Shown here in pieces: positions 52,006-60,941 of a stretch of 64,000 nucleotides of DNA. The notes under the pieces were generated by a model. It was not told the DNA's origin, made no database searches, and saw only the letters and a program-made list of their open reading frames with translations. The translations under genes and the position numbers were made by a program. Origin of the DNA: Desulfoluna spongiiphila (GTDB taxonomy: Bacteria; Desulfobacterota; Desulfobacteria; Desulfobacterales; Desulfolunaceae); NCBI RefSeq assembly GCF_900101345.1, contig NZ_FMUX01000005.1, positions 1 through 64,000 of the forward strand. Reading direction: 5' to 3'. How positions within the stretch are numbered: the first letter of the stretch is position 1; each line of letters starts with the position of its first letter.

Positions 52006-52094
52006 ATAAACCACATGATCGCCCCCCATGATCTGCCCATGGGCTCCGACCCGTCTTGTTCGGGCCCTGACCCTAATATAAAGGATGCCGTCCC

Positions 52095-52676
52095 ATGAAC
52101 AACGGAAGACTGGTTTACGTCACAGGCGCTTCGGGCGCCGGGAAAGACACCCTGTGCAGCGAGGCAAGGGCTGTGCTCAACGGCACGGCACCCGTGCTGT
52201 TCGCCCACCGGTACATCACCCGCCCTGCGGATGCGGGTGGGGAGAACCATGTGGCCCTGACCCGGGAGGAGTTTTACCAGAGGCGTGAGCTTGGCCTGTT
52301 TGCCATGTCCTGGGAGAGCCACGGCAACGGCTACGGCATCGGGGCGGAGATCGATCGGTGGCTGGAGAAAGGGGTGAGCGTGGTGGTGAACGGATCCCGG
52401 GGATACCTTGCCGAAGCCGCCCGGCGGTATCCCGAGATGGTTGTGATTCATATCGAAGTGGACCGCGAGGTTCTCAAAGAGAGGCTGCTGGTGAGAAACA
52501 GGGAAACCGAAGTCGAGATCGAGGCCCGGCTCAACCGCTCCGACAGACTCCCCGCCGTGCGGCATAAGAACCTCTGCACCCTGTACAACAACGACTCCCT
52601 GGAAGCCTCGGTCTCCTGTTTTGTTGAGGTGCTGGAGAGCCTTCTTCCCGAACCGTATGTGCTGTTGGAGGCGTGA
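52095..52676 (+). CDS. phnN: Ribose 1,5-bisphosphate phosphokinase PhnN
   Basis: A 193-residue P-loop kinase: RLVYVTGASGAGKDTLCSEA (Walker A, residues 5-24), the guanylate kinase-like FAHRYITRPADAGGENHVAL and VSVVVNGSRGYLAEAARRYP. PhnN converts ribose 1,5-bisphosphate to PRPP, the last step that returns the sugar of the C-P lyase pathway to metabolism. It is the first gene of the phn group but lies 800 bp from phnM, across repeats. Ribosome site weak. Length is standard. Confidence 0.92.
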   Translation: MNNGRLVYVTGASGAGKDTLCSEARAVLNGTAPVLFAHRYITRPADAGGENHVALTREEFYQRRELGLFAMSWESHGNGYGIGAEIDRWLEKGVSVVVNGSRGYLAEAARRYPEMVVIHIEVDREVLKERLLVRNRETEVEIEARLNRSDRLPAVRHKNLCTLYNNDSLEASVSCFVEVLESLLPEPYVLLEA

Positions 52677-52725
52677 TGTGTTCGGGGAGGGTGTTTCCTA
52701 AGCGGTACACCTTGAAAGCTCATTT

Positions 52726-52768
52726 CCGCAGCGTTTTAACCCTCGTTCCTCGGGTCAAAACGCTGCGG
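52726..52768 (-). repeat. Family C hairpin 7
   Basis: CCGCAGCGTTTTAACCC pairs with GGGTCAAAACGCTGCGG, 17-base arms with one mismatch, around TCGTTCCTC, the reverse complement of the family loop GAGGAACGA. The stem sequence is unrelated to that of other copies. Confidence 0.65.
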
Positions 52769-53205
52769 CATCTTGCGAGAAAATTGTGCCTTTATTTGGC
52801 CTTGATCATCGTGTGGGCCGCGACCTTTAAAGAGCCGATTCGTCGGCTTTTTGGGATGATGTCATCAAGAACACCCTGGTGGCCAAACGATGACCAAGGC
52901 CATTTATTTTTCGCGCGAGCCCTTATTTAGATCAACCTCAAGCCAGCATCGTGTTTATAGAAGAGTGAAACAGGCTTCTGCTGCAGAGTCGTTTGCCGCA
53001 TGTTACACGTCACGCGAATGCCTTAAGAACACCGGAATAACCATGGACGCCATGCCTTCGCCATAGGGTTTCAAGGTGCCCCCACCTTGCCGCGGGAGCC
53101 CGTCCCGTTAAAAATGCCTCCGGCGGCCCTGCCGGGGGCCAAACTTTTGAAAAGTGTGATAAACAGCTGTCTGGCAAGGTTTTCTAAACATACCCTGAAT
53201 GAAAG

Positions 53206-53250
53206 GCGAATGTGATTTTCCCCGAGGAACGAGGGGGAAAGCGCATTTGC
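53206..53250 (+). repeat. Family C hairpin 3
   Basis: GCGAATGTGATTTTCCCC pairs with GGGGGAAAGCGCATTTGC around GAGGAACGA. It is followed by CAAGGTG-GCT-CACCTTG and GCCGCCGGAGGCTTTTTTT (53277-53295), a terminator-like end. Confidence 0.7.
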
Positions 53251-53477
53251 AACCTGCTTTCAAGGTGGCTCACCTTGCCGCCGGAGGCTTTTTTTCCTCA
53301 CGTTGTCCATAAACACCCTGTTTAACAAAGTACTAACCATTTCTTGGTCATTCCCCAATATTTCCCCGTTATTTTCCTTGAACATAAGAGAACGGAAGGC
53401 CGGCAGGGGCCGTGTCCATGTCAGGGGCCCGTGCCCCCTTGCCCGGAAGACCATGGAGATCACAACAGGAGTTGATT

Positions 53478-54725
53478 ATGGACAGCACGATATGCCTCAC
53501 CGGTGGTGCGGTGTTTGACGGAGAGCACCTGCTGGAGCGTGGGTCGGTTCTATTCAGCGAGGAGGGGATCCTCGAGGTGGTTGAAGGGGACCGGGTCCCC
53601 CGGGGCACCGTGACCCTGGATGCCGGGGGGCGGCTGATCATGCCGGGCCTGGTGGACCTTCACTCCGACGCCCTGGAGCAGAGCATCGAGATGCGCCCCG
53701 GGGTCTACTTCGACTTTGAGTTTGCCCTGCGCAATCTGGATTGCCGCATCGCCTCCTGCGGCATTACCACCTACTGTCATGCCCTGAGCTTTGCTGACAA
53801 CGAGCTGGGCTTAAGGTCCCCGGGGGAGGTCGAGCGCATCATTCGCATGGTGAAAGCTTTTGATCGCTCCTCCGGGGCCATGGCCCGTCACCTGGTCCAT
53901 GCCAGGTACGAGATCGGGGCCGAAGAGGGGCTAAAGGTTCTGACGGGGCTTCTGGACGAGGGGCTTATCGACATGGTGTCGGTGATGGATCACACCCCCG
54001 GCCAGGGGCAGTTCACCACCCTGGGAGCCTTTGTGGATTATTACGCCGGAACCTGCGGGGATGCCTATGAGGAGATCGTGGGCATGGCCCACCGCAAGGT
54101 GACATGTCAAGAGGCCGGGTGGAAGGCCCTCTCTTCTTTGTCTTCACGGGTGAGCGCCGAGGGCCTTCCTTTTTTGAGCCACGACGACGACACACCCGAG
54201 AAGATCGGCCTGGTGAAGGTCCTCGGAGCCGGGGCCAGCGAGTTTCCCCTCTCCATCGACGCGGCGGAGCGGGCCGTGGAAGAGGGGCTGAAGGTGTTCA
54301 TGGGCGCGCCCAACCTGGTCAGGGGCCGCTCCTCCGGCGGACACCTGAAGGCGGCGGAGACCGTCTCCCGCGGGATCTGCGACGGTCTGCTCAGCGACTA
54401 CTACCCCGAGTGCATGCTCCAGGCGCCCTTTACGGCCATGGAGTCCTTAAACACCCTGCCCGAATACGCCCTCTCCCTTGTGACCTCCGGGCCGGGGCGT
54501 TTTATCAGGCCGGGGCTGGGGACCCTGACGCCCGGGGAGGTGGCGGACCTTCTGGTGGTGGATCACACAGAGCCCTGGGCGCGGATTGTTCAGAGCTGGG
54601 TGGGGGGGCGCATGGTGCACTACGCAGCACCCGGGATCAAGGGCGGGGAAGGGGTCCCCGACTGTGTCACCGAAACCGTCGAGGGAGGAGGGCCGCGCCA
54701 TGAGCGACATCATCCGGCCGCTTGA
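53478..54725 (+). CDS. phnM: Alpha-D-ribose 1-methylphosphonate 5-triphosphate diphosphatase PhnM
   Basis: A 415-residue amidohydrolase-fold enzyme. RLIMPGLVDLHSDALEQSIE holds the PhnM-specific HSDALE motif (about residue 55), with SVMDHTPGQGQFT, SHDDDTPEKIG and GAPNLVRGRSSGGHL further on. PhnM removes pyrophosphate from the triphosphate intermediate before C-P cleavage. ATG 53478 follows AGGAGTTGATT. It overlaps phnC by 26 bp, which indicates coupled translation. Confidence 0.95.
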   Translation: MDSTICLTGGAVFDGEHLLERGSVLFSEEGILEVVEGDRVPRGTVTLDAGGRLIMPGLVDLHSDALEQSIEMRPGVYFDFEFALRNLDCRIASCGITTYCHALSFADNELGLRSPGEVERIIRMVKAFDRSSGAMARHLVHARYEIGAEEGLKVLTGLLDEGLIDMVSVMDHTPGQGQFTTLGAFVDYYAGTCGDAYEEIVGMAHRKVTCQEAGWKALSSLSSRVSAEGLPFLSHDDDTPEKIGLVKVLGAGASEFPLSIDAAERAVEEGLKVFMGAPNLVRGRSSGGHLKAAETVSRGICDGLLSDYYPECMLQAPFTAMESLNTLPEYALSLVTSGPGRFIRPGLGTLTPGEVADLLVVDHTEPWARIVQSWVGGRMVHYAAPGIKGGEGVPDCVTETVEGGGPRHERHHPAA

Positions 54726-55524
54726 TGCGGCACCCGGCACCACGGTGCTGGAAACCCGGAATCTGGGCAAGGTGTATCCCAACGGGACCCGGGCCCTCAG
54801 CGGGGTCTCCCTTGCGGTGCGCCACGACGATTTCATCGTGATCATCGGTTCCTCCGGTGCCGGTAAATCCACCTTCCTGAGGTGTCTCAACCGGCTTGTG
54901 ACCCCCTCCTGCGGGGAGATCCGCCTGGACGGCGAGGAGATCACCCGGGCAACGGGACGGGAGCTCCGGCGCGTCAGGCAGCAGGTGGGCATGATTTTTC
55001 AGCAGTTCAACCTCGTGCGGCGCCTGACGGTCCTTGAGAACGTTCTGGTGGGACGGCTCCGGTTCTGTGCCACGCCATTGACCTACACCGGCTCCCTGCT
55101 GCGGTATTTTTCTGAAGCCGAGCGGGAGCTGGCCTTCAGCCTCCTGAAGCAGGTGGGTATTGAGAACCTTGCCTATCAGCGCGCCGATTCCCTCTCCGGC
55201 GGCCAGCAGCAGCGGGTGGCCATCGCCCGCACCCTGGCCCAGCACCCGGCCCTTTTCCTGGCCGACGAACCCATCGCCAGCCTAGACCCAAAAAGCTCTG
55301 AGATCATCATGGGCCTGCTTCGACGGATTCATGAGGAACGGGGGATCCCGGTGGTGGTCAACCTTCACCACATCGATTTTGCAAAGCGCTACGCCAAGCG
55401 CATCATCGGCATCTCCGGAGGCGGCGTGGTCTTTGACGGTCCTCCGGGGGAGCTCACCGATGAGATCATCGAGGGCATTTATGGCCCCCATGCCGATGAG
55501 CCCTCTCTGGCGGCGTGCGCTTAA
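54700..55524 (+). CDS. phnC: Phosphonate ABC transporter ATP-binding protein PhnC
   Basis: A 274-residue ATPase: Walker [21 protein letters not shown] (residues 48-67), signature [18 protein letters not shown], Walker [15 protein letters not shown] and the switch His in [10 protein letters not shown]. The N-terminus is slightly longer than usual, with ATG 54700 inside phnM after GGGAGGAGGG. It energises phosphonate uptake with PhnD and PhnE. A 370-bp gap with repeats separates it from phnD. Confidence 0.95.
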   Translation: MSDIIRPLDAAPGTTVLETRNLGKVYPNGTRALSGVSLAVRHDDFIVIIGSSGAGKSTFLRCLNRLVTPSCGEIRLDGEEITRATGRELRRVRQQVGMIFQQFNLVRRLTVLENVLVGRLRFCATPLTYTGSLLRYFSEAERELAFSLLKQVGIENLAYQRADSLSGGQQQRVAIARTLAQHPALFLADEPIASLDPKSSEIIMGLLRRIHEERGIPVVVNLHHIDFAKRYAKRIIGISGGGVVFDGPPGELTDEIIEGIYGPHADEPSLAACA

Positions 55525-55898
55525 AGGGAAATGCCTCCGGCGGCAAGGTGGGGGCACCTTGAAACCCTAGGGCGAATGCATGGGGGTTGTCGTTCGGCAA
55601 CCGTCTTTGCAGGAGAGCCCCTTTCGGCCCTGGTCATCGTTTGAGTCACCAGGGTGTTATTTGTGACACCGTCCCAAAAGGCCGACAGCCCGTAGGGTGC
55701 ACTCTGTGCACCATGTCCGGGCCACCCAAGATTGTTATTTTACAGAGGTGTTCGGGGCATGATGGGCTTTGATTTTGGTGGGTGGCTAAGCGTTAGAAAC
55801 GTTTTTTGCGGTGCTTTTTTTAAAAAAAGCGACCCGCCGGAGGCGCGCTGAATAGTGACCCGTTTTTGAAAGATAACGAACACAATAAAGGAGACGAG
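55525..55898. other. Intergenic region between phnC and phnD with family C fragments
   Basis: GCCTCCGGCGG, GCAAGGTGGGGGCACCTTG (hairpin) and the left arm AGGGCGAATGCAT of a family C unit lie at 55530-55575. At 55791-55841 GCGTTAGAAACGTTTTTTGC and AAAAAGCGACCCGCCGGAGG match 36112-36162. No gene. Confidence 0.5.
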
Positions 55899-56780
55899 AT
55901 GTTTCAGAAAGCAAGACAATTGACCGCTGTGTGTGTGGTTTTCATCGCCCTGATCCTCTCCGGAACGGCCATGGCAACCCCGGCCAAGTGGCCGGCAAAG
56001 ATCCGTATCGGTTTTATCCCCACGGAAGGGGGATCGGCCGTGGAATCGCGCTTTCAGCCCCTGGCCGATCATGTGAAAGAGAGCCTGGGGGTGGAGGTGG
56101 AGATCATCAGCGCCAGTGACTATTCGGGCGTGATCACCGCCATGGCCCACAAGCACCTCGACTTTGCCTACTTCGGCCCCAAGAGCTATGTGGAGGCCGC
56201 CAAGAAGGCCAACGCCCAGGCCATCGCCCTGGAGCTCAACAAAGAGGGGGAGCCCGGATACTACGGGGTGGTCATCACCCGCAAGGACTCGTCCGTCACC
56301 ACCCTGGCCCAGATCAAGGGAAAGGTTTTCGCCTTTACCGACCCCAACTCCACCTCCGGCTACCTGGTGCCCAATATTTTGTTTGCGCGGGACCTGAAGG
56401 TCAAGCCCGAGAACTACTTTCGGCAGGTGAAGTTCTCCGGTTCCCATGGGGCCTCCATCCTTTCAGTGAAAAACGGGGCCGTGGACGTGGCCGCCACCAA
56501 CAATATCGATCTCGACCGCATGATCCAGAAGGGCCAGGCGACCTTAGATGACTTCCGGATCCTCTGGACCTCCGAGCTGATCCCCGGGGCTCCCATGGCG
56601 GCCCGGCGGGATCTTCCCGAAAGCCTGAAGGCGGCCTTTGCAGGGGCTCTCCTGACCTTCAACGGGGACAAGGAAGGCATGGCGCACCTCCAGAACGGAG
56701 GGTATGGCTTTGCCGACGACAGCACCTACGACACCATCCGGTACCTGAAATACTTAAAAAAGAAGATGGCGGCAAAATGA
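55899..56780 (+). CDS. phnD: Phosphonate ABC transporter substrate-binding protein PhnD
   Basis: A 293-residue periplasmic protein with signal peptide (MFQKARQLTAVCVVFIALIL, cleavage near AMA) and the PhnD/SsuA-type fold: IRIGFIPTEGGSAVESRFQP, DYSGVITAMAHKHLDFAYFG and the hinge FTDPNSTSGYLVPNILF, whose Ser-Thr-Ser contacts bind the phosphonate group in this family. ATG 55899 follows AAAGGAGACGAG. It overlaps phnE by 4 bp. Confidence 0.95.
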   Translation: MFQKARQLTAVCVVFIALILSGTAMATPAKWPAKIRIGFIPTEGGSAVESRFQPLADHVKESLGVEVEIISASDYSGVITAMAHKHLDFAYFGPKSYVEAAKKANAQAIALELNKEGEPGYYGVVITRKDSSVTTLAQIKGKVFAFTDPNSTSGYLVPNILFARDLKVKPENYFRQVKFSGSHGASILSVKNGAVDVAATNNIDLDRMIQKGQATLDDFRILWTSELIPGAPMAARRDLPESLKAAFAGALLTFNGDKEGMAHLQNGGYGFADDSTYDTIRYLKYLKKKMAAK

Positions 56781-57889
56781 ACGAGACCCAGGCCATAACA
56801 CTCGGCAGCCTGAAGCCCGCAAAGCCCCCCCTTAAGGTGATCACCCAGGGCGTGCTGGCCTTCCTGGCGGCGGTTGTTCTCATCACCTCGTACCGGTTCG
56901 TGGGCATCGATCCCATGGCCTTTATCGAGAAACGGGAGAACGCCTTCACCTACCTCTTCGGACGCGAGCTCACCGATTTCGACCGGAAAGACGCCAGGAT
57001 CCAGGCGGAGAACCTGTTGAAGATCGTGGCCATGGAAGAGGCCGGAGAGGAACTCAGGCAGCGGGTCGCACGTTCCGGTGAGGCCGCACCCCTGGGCATG
57101 ACCATGCATCGGGAGACCGAAGCCCTGGCCGAAGAGATCCTCTCGAAACAGCCCGAGGCCCGGCGCGCAGCCTTTGTGGATCGTGAATACCGGCAGATCC
57201 TCCGGGATAAGAAGGGGGGCTTTTTCCCGCCGGAGACCTCGCCTTCGGCCCTTTCCGAGTACGGCCACGGCCTGGTGGAGACGGTGGCCATGGCGGTGTG
57301 GGGCACCCTTATTGCCGTGGTCCTGGCCATCCCGGCGGCCGTGCTGGCCGCCACCAACACCCTTGCCCTGTTGGTACAGGGGGAGGGGCGGCGGCATCGG
57401 GCTTTTCGCTGGGGGTGTCACTTCGGGGTCCGGCGGTTTCTGGATTTCTGCCGGGGGTTCAATGAATTTGTCATGGCTCTGATCTTTGTGGCCGTCATCG
57501 GCCTGGGGCCCTTTGCCGGGGTCCTGGCCCTTGCGGTGCATACCTTCGGCATCCTGGGCAAGGTGGTCAGCGAAGCCATAGAGGCCATCGAACCGGGACA
57601 GATGGAGGCCCTGGTGGCAGGCGGAGCCGGGAACATGCAGGTGATCTCCTTTTCCGTACTGCCCCAGGTGATGCCCCTGGTGGTGAGCTACAGCCTGCTG
57701 CGGTTCGAGTCCAACGTGCGCAGCGCAACCATTTTGGGGTTCTGCGGGGCCGGGGGCATCGGGTTTCTCATGTTCGACAAGATCAACGGCTTTGAGTACC
57801 GGGAGGTGGCCACCATGATGATCATGATCATCGTCAGCGTCAGCCTTCTGGACTATGCCTGCGGCAAGCTGAGGAGCAAATTTATCTGA
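56777..57889 (+). CDS. phnE: Phosphonate ABC transporter permease PhnE, with an N-terminal insertion
   Basis: A 370-residue membrane protein, about 100 longer than E. coli-type PhnE. A first helix (24-42) is followed by a charged, helical stretch of about 110 residues (50-165, FDRKDARIQAENLLKIVAME onward), probably periplasmic, before the permease core (ETVAMAVWGTLIAVVLAIPA, the EAA-like EAIEAIEPGQMEALVAGGAG, RFESNVRSATILGFCGAGGI). The core residues are those of PhnE. The insertion is unlike anything I know in detail. PhnG follows one base after the stop. Confidence 0.92.
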   Translation: MNETQAITLGSLKPAKPPLKVITQGVLAFLAAVVLITSYRFVGIDPMAFIEKRENAFTYLFGRELTDFDRKDARIQAENLLKIVAMEEAGEELRQRVARSGEAAPLGMTMHRETEALAEEILSKQPEARRAAFVDREYRQILRDKKGGFFPPETSPSALSEYGHGLVETVAMAVWGTLIAVVLAIPAAVLAATNTLALLVQGEGRRHRAFRWGCHFGVRRFLDFCRGFNEFVMALIFVAVIGLGPFAGVLALAVHTFGILGKVVSEAIEAIEPGQMEALVAGGAGNMQVISFSVLPQVMPLVVSYSLLRFESNVRSATILGFCGAGGIGFLMFDKINGFEYREVATMMIMIIVSVSLLDYACGKLRSKFI

Positions 57890-57890
57890 T

Positions 57891-58343
57891 ATGCAAAACG
57901 ATAGTGAACAAAAAGAGCGGCAGCGGTGGATGGGGATCCTTGCCCGGGCCCCCCTGGAGGCACTGGAATCGGTCTGGCAGACGGTGGCCGGCAAGCCGGG
58001 GTACACCTTTTTAAGGCGCCCGGAGACGGCAACGGTTATGGTCCGGGCCCGCACCGGGGGACAGGGGCGCCCGTTCAACTTCGGGGAGGTGCCTGTGACC
58101 CGCTGTGCGGTGCAGACGGACACCGGCTTCAGCGGGTGTGCTTATGTAAAGGGCACCCGGCGGCGCCATGCCGAGCTCGCCGCGGTCTTTGATGCGCTGC
58201 TTCAGGACAGGGCGGCCAGGAGCGAGGTGATGGCGCAGGTCATCGAGCCCCTGGCCGGGCAGCTGGCAGAGGAGAGGCGGCGTTCCTCTGAGAAGACGGA
58301 CGCCACCCGAGTCGATTTTTTCACCATGGTAAGGGGAGAATAA
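57891..58343 (+). CDS. phnG: C-P lyase core subunit PhnG
   Basis: A 150-residue cytosolic protein starting MQNDSEQKERQRWMGILARA, with TVMVRARTGGQGRPFNFGEV and CAYVKGTRRRHAELAAVFDA, which match PhnG. With PhnH, PhnI and PhnJ it forms the PhnGHIJ complex; PhnG helps PhnI transfer the phosphonate to the ribose of ATP. Its stop codon directly abuts the phnH start. Confidence 0.93.
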   Translation: MQNDSEQKERQRWMGILARAPLEALESVWQTVAGKPGYTFLRRPETATVMVRARTGGQGRPFNFGEVPVTRCAVQTDTGFSGCAYVKGTRRRHAELAAVFDALLQDRAARSEVMAQVIEPLAGQLAEERRRSSEKTDATRVDFFTMVRGE

Positions 58344-58955
58344 ATGCAGACAGCCATGAATTTAAACGAGATCGCCGAAGGGTTTGGCAACCCGTCCCTC
58401 GGGACCCAGAAGGTCTTCCGGCAGGTTCTGGAGGCCATGGCCCATCCGGGCCGCATCATCGAACTGGACGAGTGGGTTCCCGTGGAGGGGCTGGACGAGG
58501 CCACCACGGCCGTGGCCCTGACCCTTTTGGACTATGAAACCTCGTTGTGGACGGATCTTCCCAAGGGGGCATCGGCCCTTCAGTGGTTGACCTTTCATTG
58601 CGGCTCACCCATGGGAACCTCGGCTTCCGAGGCAGATTTTGCCCTCATCACCCGCCCGGAGGCCATGCCCAGACTGGAGGGCTTTTGCCTGGGCAGCGAA
58701 GGGACCCCCCACGACTCCACCACCCTGATCCTGCAGGTGGAGCAGCTGGAGGCGTGCAGGGGAAGACGGCTTACCGGTCCCGGCATCAAGGGCTCCTGCG
58801 ACCTGGATGTGCAGGGGGTGCCCGGCCATTTCTGGAGCAGCCGGAAAGACGCCCGGGCCCTGTTCCCCATGGGAGTGGATATCCTCTTTGCCTGTAACAA
58901 CAGAATCGCGGCCATGCCGCGGACAACCGATTGGGAAGAACTGGTATGTATGTAG
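58344..58955 (+). CDS. phnH: C-P lyase core subunit PhnH
   Basis: A 203-residue protein with LGTQKVFRQVLEAMAHPGRI near the N-terminus and LTGPGIKGSCDLDVQGVPGH in the second half, both PhnH hallmarks. It has a PLP-transferase-like fold without the cofactor and is a structural subunit of PhnGHIJ. The C-terminus (FPMGVDILFACNNRIAAMPR) also matches the family. It overlaps the phnI start by 10 bp. Confidence 0.93.
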   Translation: MQTAMNLNEIAEGFGNPSLGTQKVFRQVLEAMAHPGRIIELDEWVPVEGLDEATTAVALTLLDYETSLWTDLPKGASALQWLTFHCGSPMGTSASEADFALITRPEAMPRLEGFCLGSEGTPHDSTTLILQVEQLEACRGRRLTGPGIKGSCDLDVQGVPGHFWSSRKDARALFPMGVDILFACNNRIAAMPRTTDWEELVCM

Positions 58956-60064
58956 CGGTAAAAGGGGGCGAGAAGGCCATCGAGAATGCCCACGGCCTTC
59001 TCGCCGAAGAGCGCAGGGGCGATGTGTCGGTGCCGGAGCTGACCGTTGACCAGATTGAGCAGCAGATGGGGCTTGCCGTGGACCGGGTGATGAACGAAGG
59101 GGCGCTTTACGACAGGCGTCTTGCCGCCATCGCTGTCAAGCAGGCCCAGGGGGACCTCCCGGAGGCGGTGTTTCTCCTGAGGGCATACCGGACCACGCTT
59201 CCGCGTATCGGATTTTCCCTTCCCATGGAGACCTCCGCCATGCACCTGAGGCGGCGGATCTCCGCCACCTTCAAAGACCTGCCCGGCGGCCAGATGCTCG
59301 GGCCCACCTACGATTACACCCATCGCCTTCTGGATTTTTCCTTGGAGCGGCCCCGGGCACAGGAACCCGGTGGGGGGGACAAAGGCCCCAAGCCTCCAGG
59401 GGAGGAGACCCCGTGCCCTCGGGTGTCGGATCTCCTGGCAGCCGAAGGGATCATGGCCGCTGAAGAGACGGGCGTCGGAGATGAGGTCCCCGGGGACCTC
59501 ACGCGCCAGCCCCTGAAGGTCCCGGCGGAGCGGCCCGTGCGGTTGCAGAACCTGGCGCGGGGGGACGAAGGATTTCTCCTCTCCATGGCCTATTCGGCCC
59601 AGCGGGGGTTCGGCACCTCGGATCACCCCTTTGCAGGGGAGATCCGCATGGGCGAGGTGAGTTTGGAGATGGTCCCCGAAGAACTCGGGTTCCCCGTGGT
59701 GATCGGCGAGATCACCGTCACCGAGTGCGTTATGATCACCCCGCCGGGTCCCTCGAAGCAGGGGGAGGCCCCCGTCCTGACCCAGGGATACGGCCTTGCC
59801 TTCGGGCGTTCGGAGCGCAAGGCCATGGCCATGGCCATCGTGGACCGCACCCTCTGCAGCCGGGAGCTGGGGGAGAAGGTTGCGTATCCCGCCCAGGACG
59901 AGGAGTTTGTCCTCTGCCACAGTGACAGCCTCGAAGCCTCGGGGTTTGTGCAGCACCTTAAACTACCCCATTACGTAGATTTTCAATCCGAGCTGGTGCT
60001 CTTGAGAGACCTCAGGAACGACCACAGAGAAGGACACAGGACCTGCGATGCAATCCCAAACTGA
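58946..60064 (+). CDS. phnI: C-P lyase core subunit PhnI
   Basis: A 372-residue protein beginning MYVAVKGGEKAIENAHGLLA, the PhnI signature start. It carries RRISATFKDLPGGQMLGPTY and, near the end, GFVQHLKLPHYVDFQSEL with the family His residues. PhnI is the nucleosidase-like subunit that replaces adenine of ATP by phosphonate to make ribose 1-phosphonate 5-triphosphate. ATG 58946 is chosen over TTG 58931. It overlaps phnJ by 17 bp. Confidence 0.95.
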   Translation: MYVAVKGGEKAIENAHGLLAEERRGDVSVPELTVDQIEQQMGLAVDRVMNEGALYDRRLAAIAVKQAQGDLPEAVFLLRAYRTTLPRIGFSLPMETSAMHLRRRISATFKDLPGGQMLGPTYDYTHRLLDFSLERPRAQEPGGGDKGPKPPGEETPCPRVSDLLAAEGIMAAEETGVGDEVPGDLTRQPLKVPAERPVRLQNLARGDEGFLLSMAYSAQRGFGTSDHPFAGEIRMGEVSLEMVPEELGFPVVIGEITVTECVMITPPGPSKQGEAPVLTQGYGLAFGRSERKAMAMAIVDRTLCSRELGEKVAYPAQDEEFVLCHSDSLEASGFVQHLKLPHYVDFQSELVLLRDLRNDHREGHRTCDAIPN

Positions 60065-60941
60065 GACGACGTCAACGAAGCCGGGAGAGAATGCCCCTTT
60101 GGAGGGGTACAACTACGCGTTTCTCGATGAGCAGACCAAGCGGATGATCCGCCGCAGCCTGCTGAAAGCGGTGGCGATACCGGGATTCCAGGTGCCCTTC
60201 GGCAGCCGGGAGATCCCCCTGCCTTACGGGTGGGGCACCGGTGGCATTCAGATCACCGCGTCCATCATCGGCCCCGACGACACCCTGAAGGTTATCGATC
60301 AGGGGGCCGACGACACCACCAACGCAGTGAGCATCCGCCGGTTTTTTTCCAGGACCGCCGGGGTGACCACCACCACCCGCACGGACGAGGCCACGGTGAT
60401 CCAGACCCGCCATCGCATCCCGGAGACACCCCTTGCCGAAGGGCAGGTCATGGTCTACCAGGTGCCCCTGCCCGAGCCCCTGGTGTTCATCGAGCCGAGT
60501 CTTTCAGAAACCGAAAAGATGCATGCCCTCATGGAGTACGGGGTGATGCAGGTGAAGCTCTACGAGGACATCGCCAAGCACGACCGCATCATGACAGGGT
60601 TTGATTACCCCGTGCAGGTGGCCGGCCGGTACGTCATGAGCCCGTCCCCCATCCCCAAGTTCGACAATCCCAAGATGGACGGCATGCCGGCCCTTCAGCT
60701 CTTCGGTGCCGGGCGGGAGAAGAGGATCTACGCCGTGCCCCCGTACACGGAGGTCAAGAGCCTGGATTTTGAGGATTACCCCTTTGAGGTGGAGTCCTGG
60801 GAGATGCGCTGCGCCCTGTGTGGGGCCGCTGAGAGCTACCTGGATGAGATCATCACAGACGATAAGGGGGGGAAGATGTATGTCTGTTCCGACACCGATT
60901 ATTGCCGTCGGCGCAGGGAAGGGGGACACGATGGCAACTGA
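60048..60941 (+). CDS. phnJ: Carbon-phosphorus lyase PhnJ (radical SAM)
   Basis: A 297-residue protein. The C-terminal cysteines follow C-x2-C-x21-C-x5-C (CALC ... VCSDTDYC) exactly as in PhnJ, where three ligate the 4Fe-4S cluster and one forms the catalytic thiyl radical. The N-terminal LDEQTKRMIRRSLLKAVAIP and the core GGIQITASIIGPDDTLKVID are family-typical. It cleaves the C-P bond of the ribose phosphonate to release alkane (methane from methylphosphonate). It requires anaerobic conditions for cluster stability in vitro. It overlaps phnK by 11 bp. Confidence 0.96.
   Translation: MQSQTETTSTKPGENAPLEGYNYAFLDEQTKRMIRRSLLKAVAIPGFQVPFGSREIPLPYGWGTGGIQITASIIGPDDTLKVIDQGADDTTNAVSIRRFFSRTAGVTTTTRTDEATVIQTRHRIPETPLAEGQVMVYQVPLPEPLVFIEPSLSETEKMHALMEYGVMQVKLYEDIAKHDRIMTGFDYPVQVAGRYVMSPSPIPKFDNPKMDGMPALQLFGAGREKRIYAVPPYTEVKSLDFEDYPFEVESWEMRCALCGAAESYLDEIITDDKGGKMYVCSDTDYCRRRREGGHDGN

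Larger units (their letters stand above)
52677..53477. other. Intergenic region between phnN and phnM, mostly family C repeats
   Basis: It holds hairpin 52726-52768, a CAAGGTGCCCCCACCTTG hairpin near 53071, GCCTCCGGCGG with CCTGCCGGGGGCCAAACTTTT at about 53117, hairpin 53206-53250 and GCCGCCGGAGGC with a T7 run near 53290. No gene. A separate promoter for phnM is likely after 53292. Confidence 0.5.
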
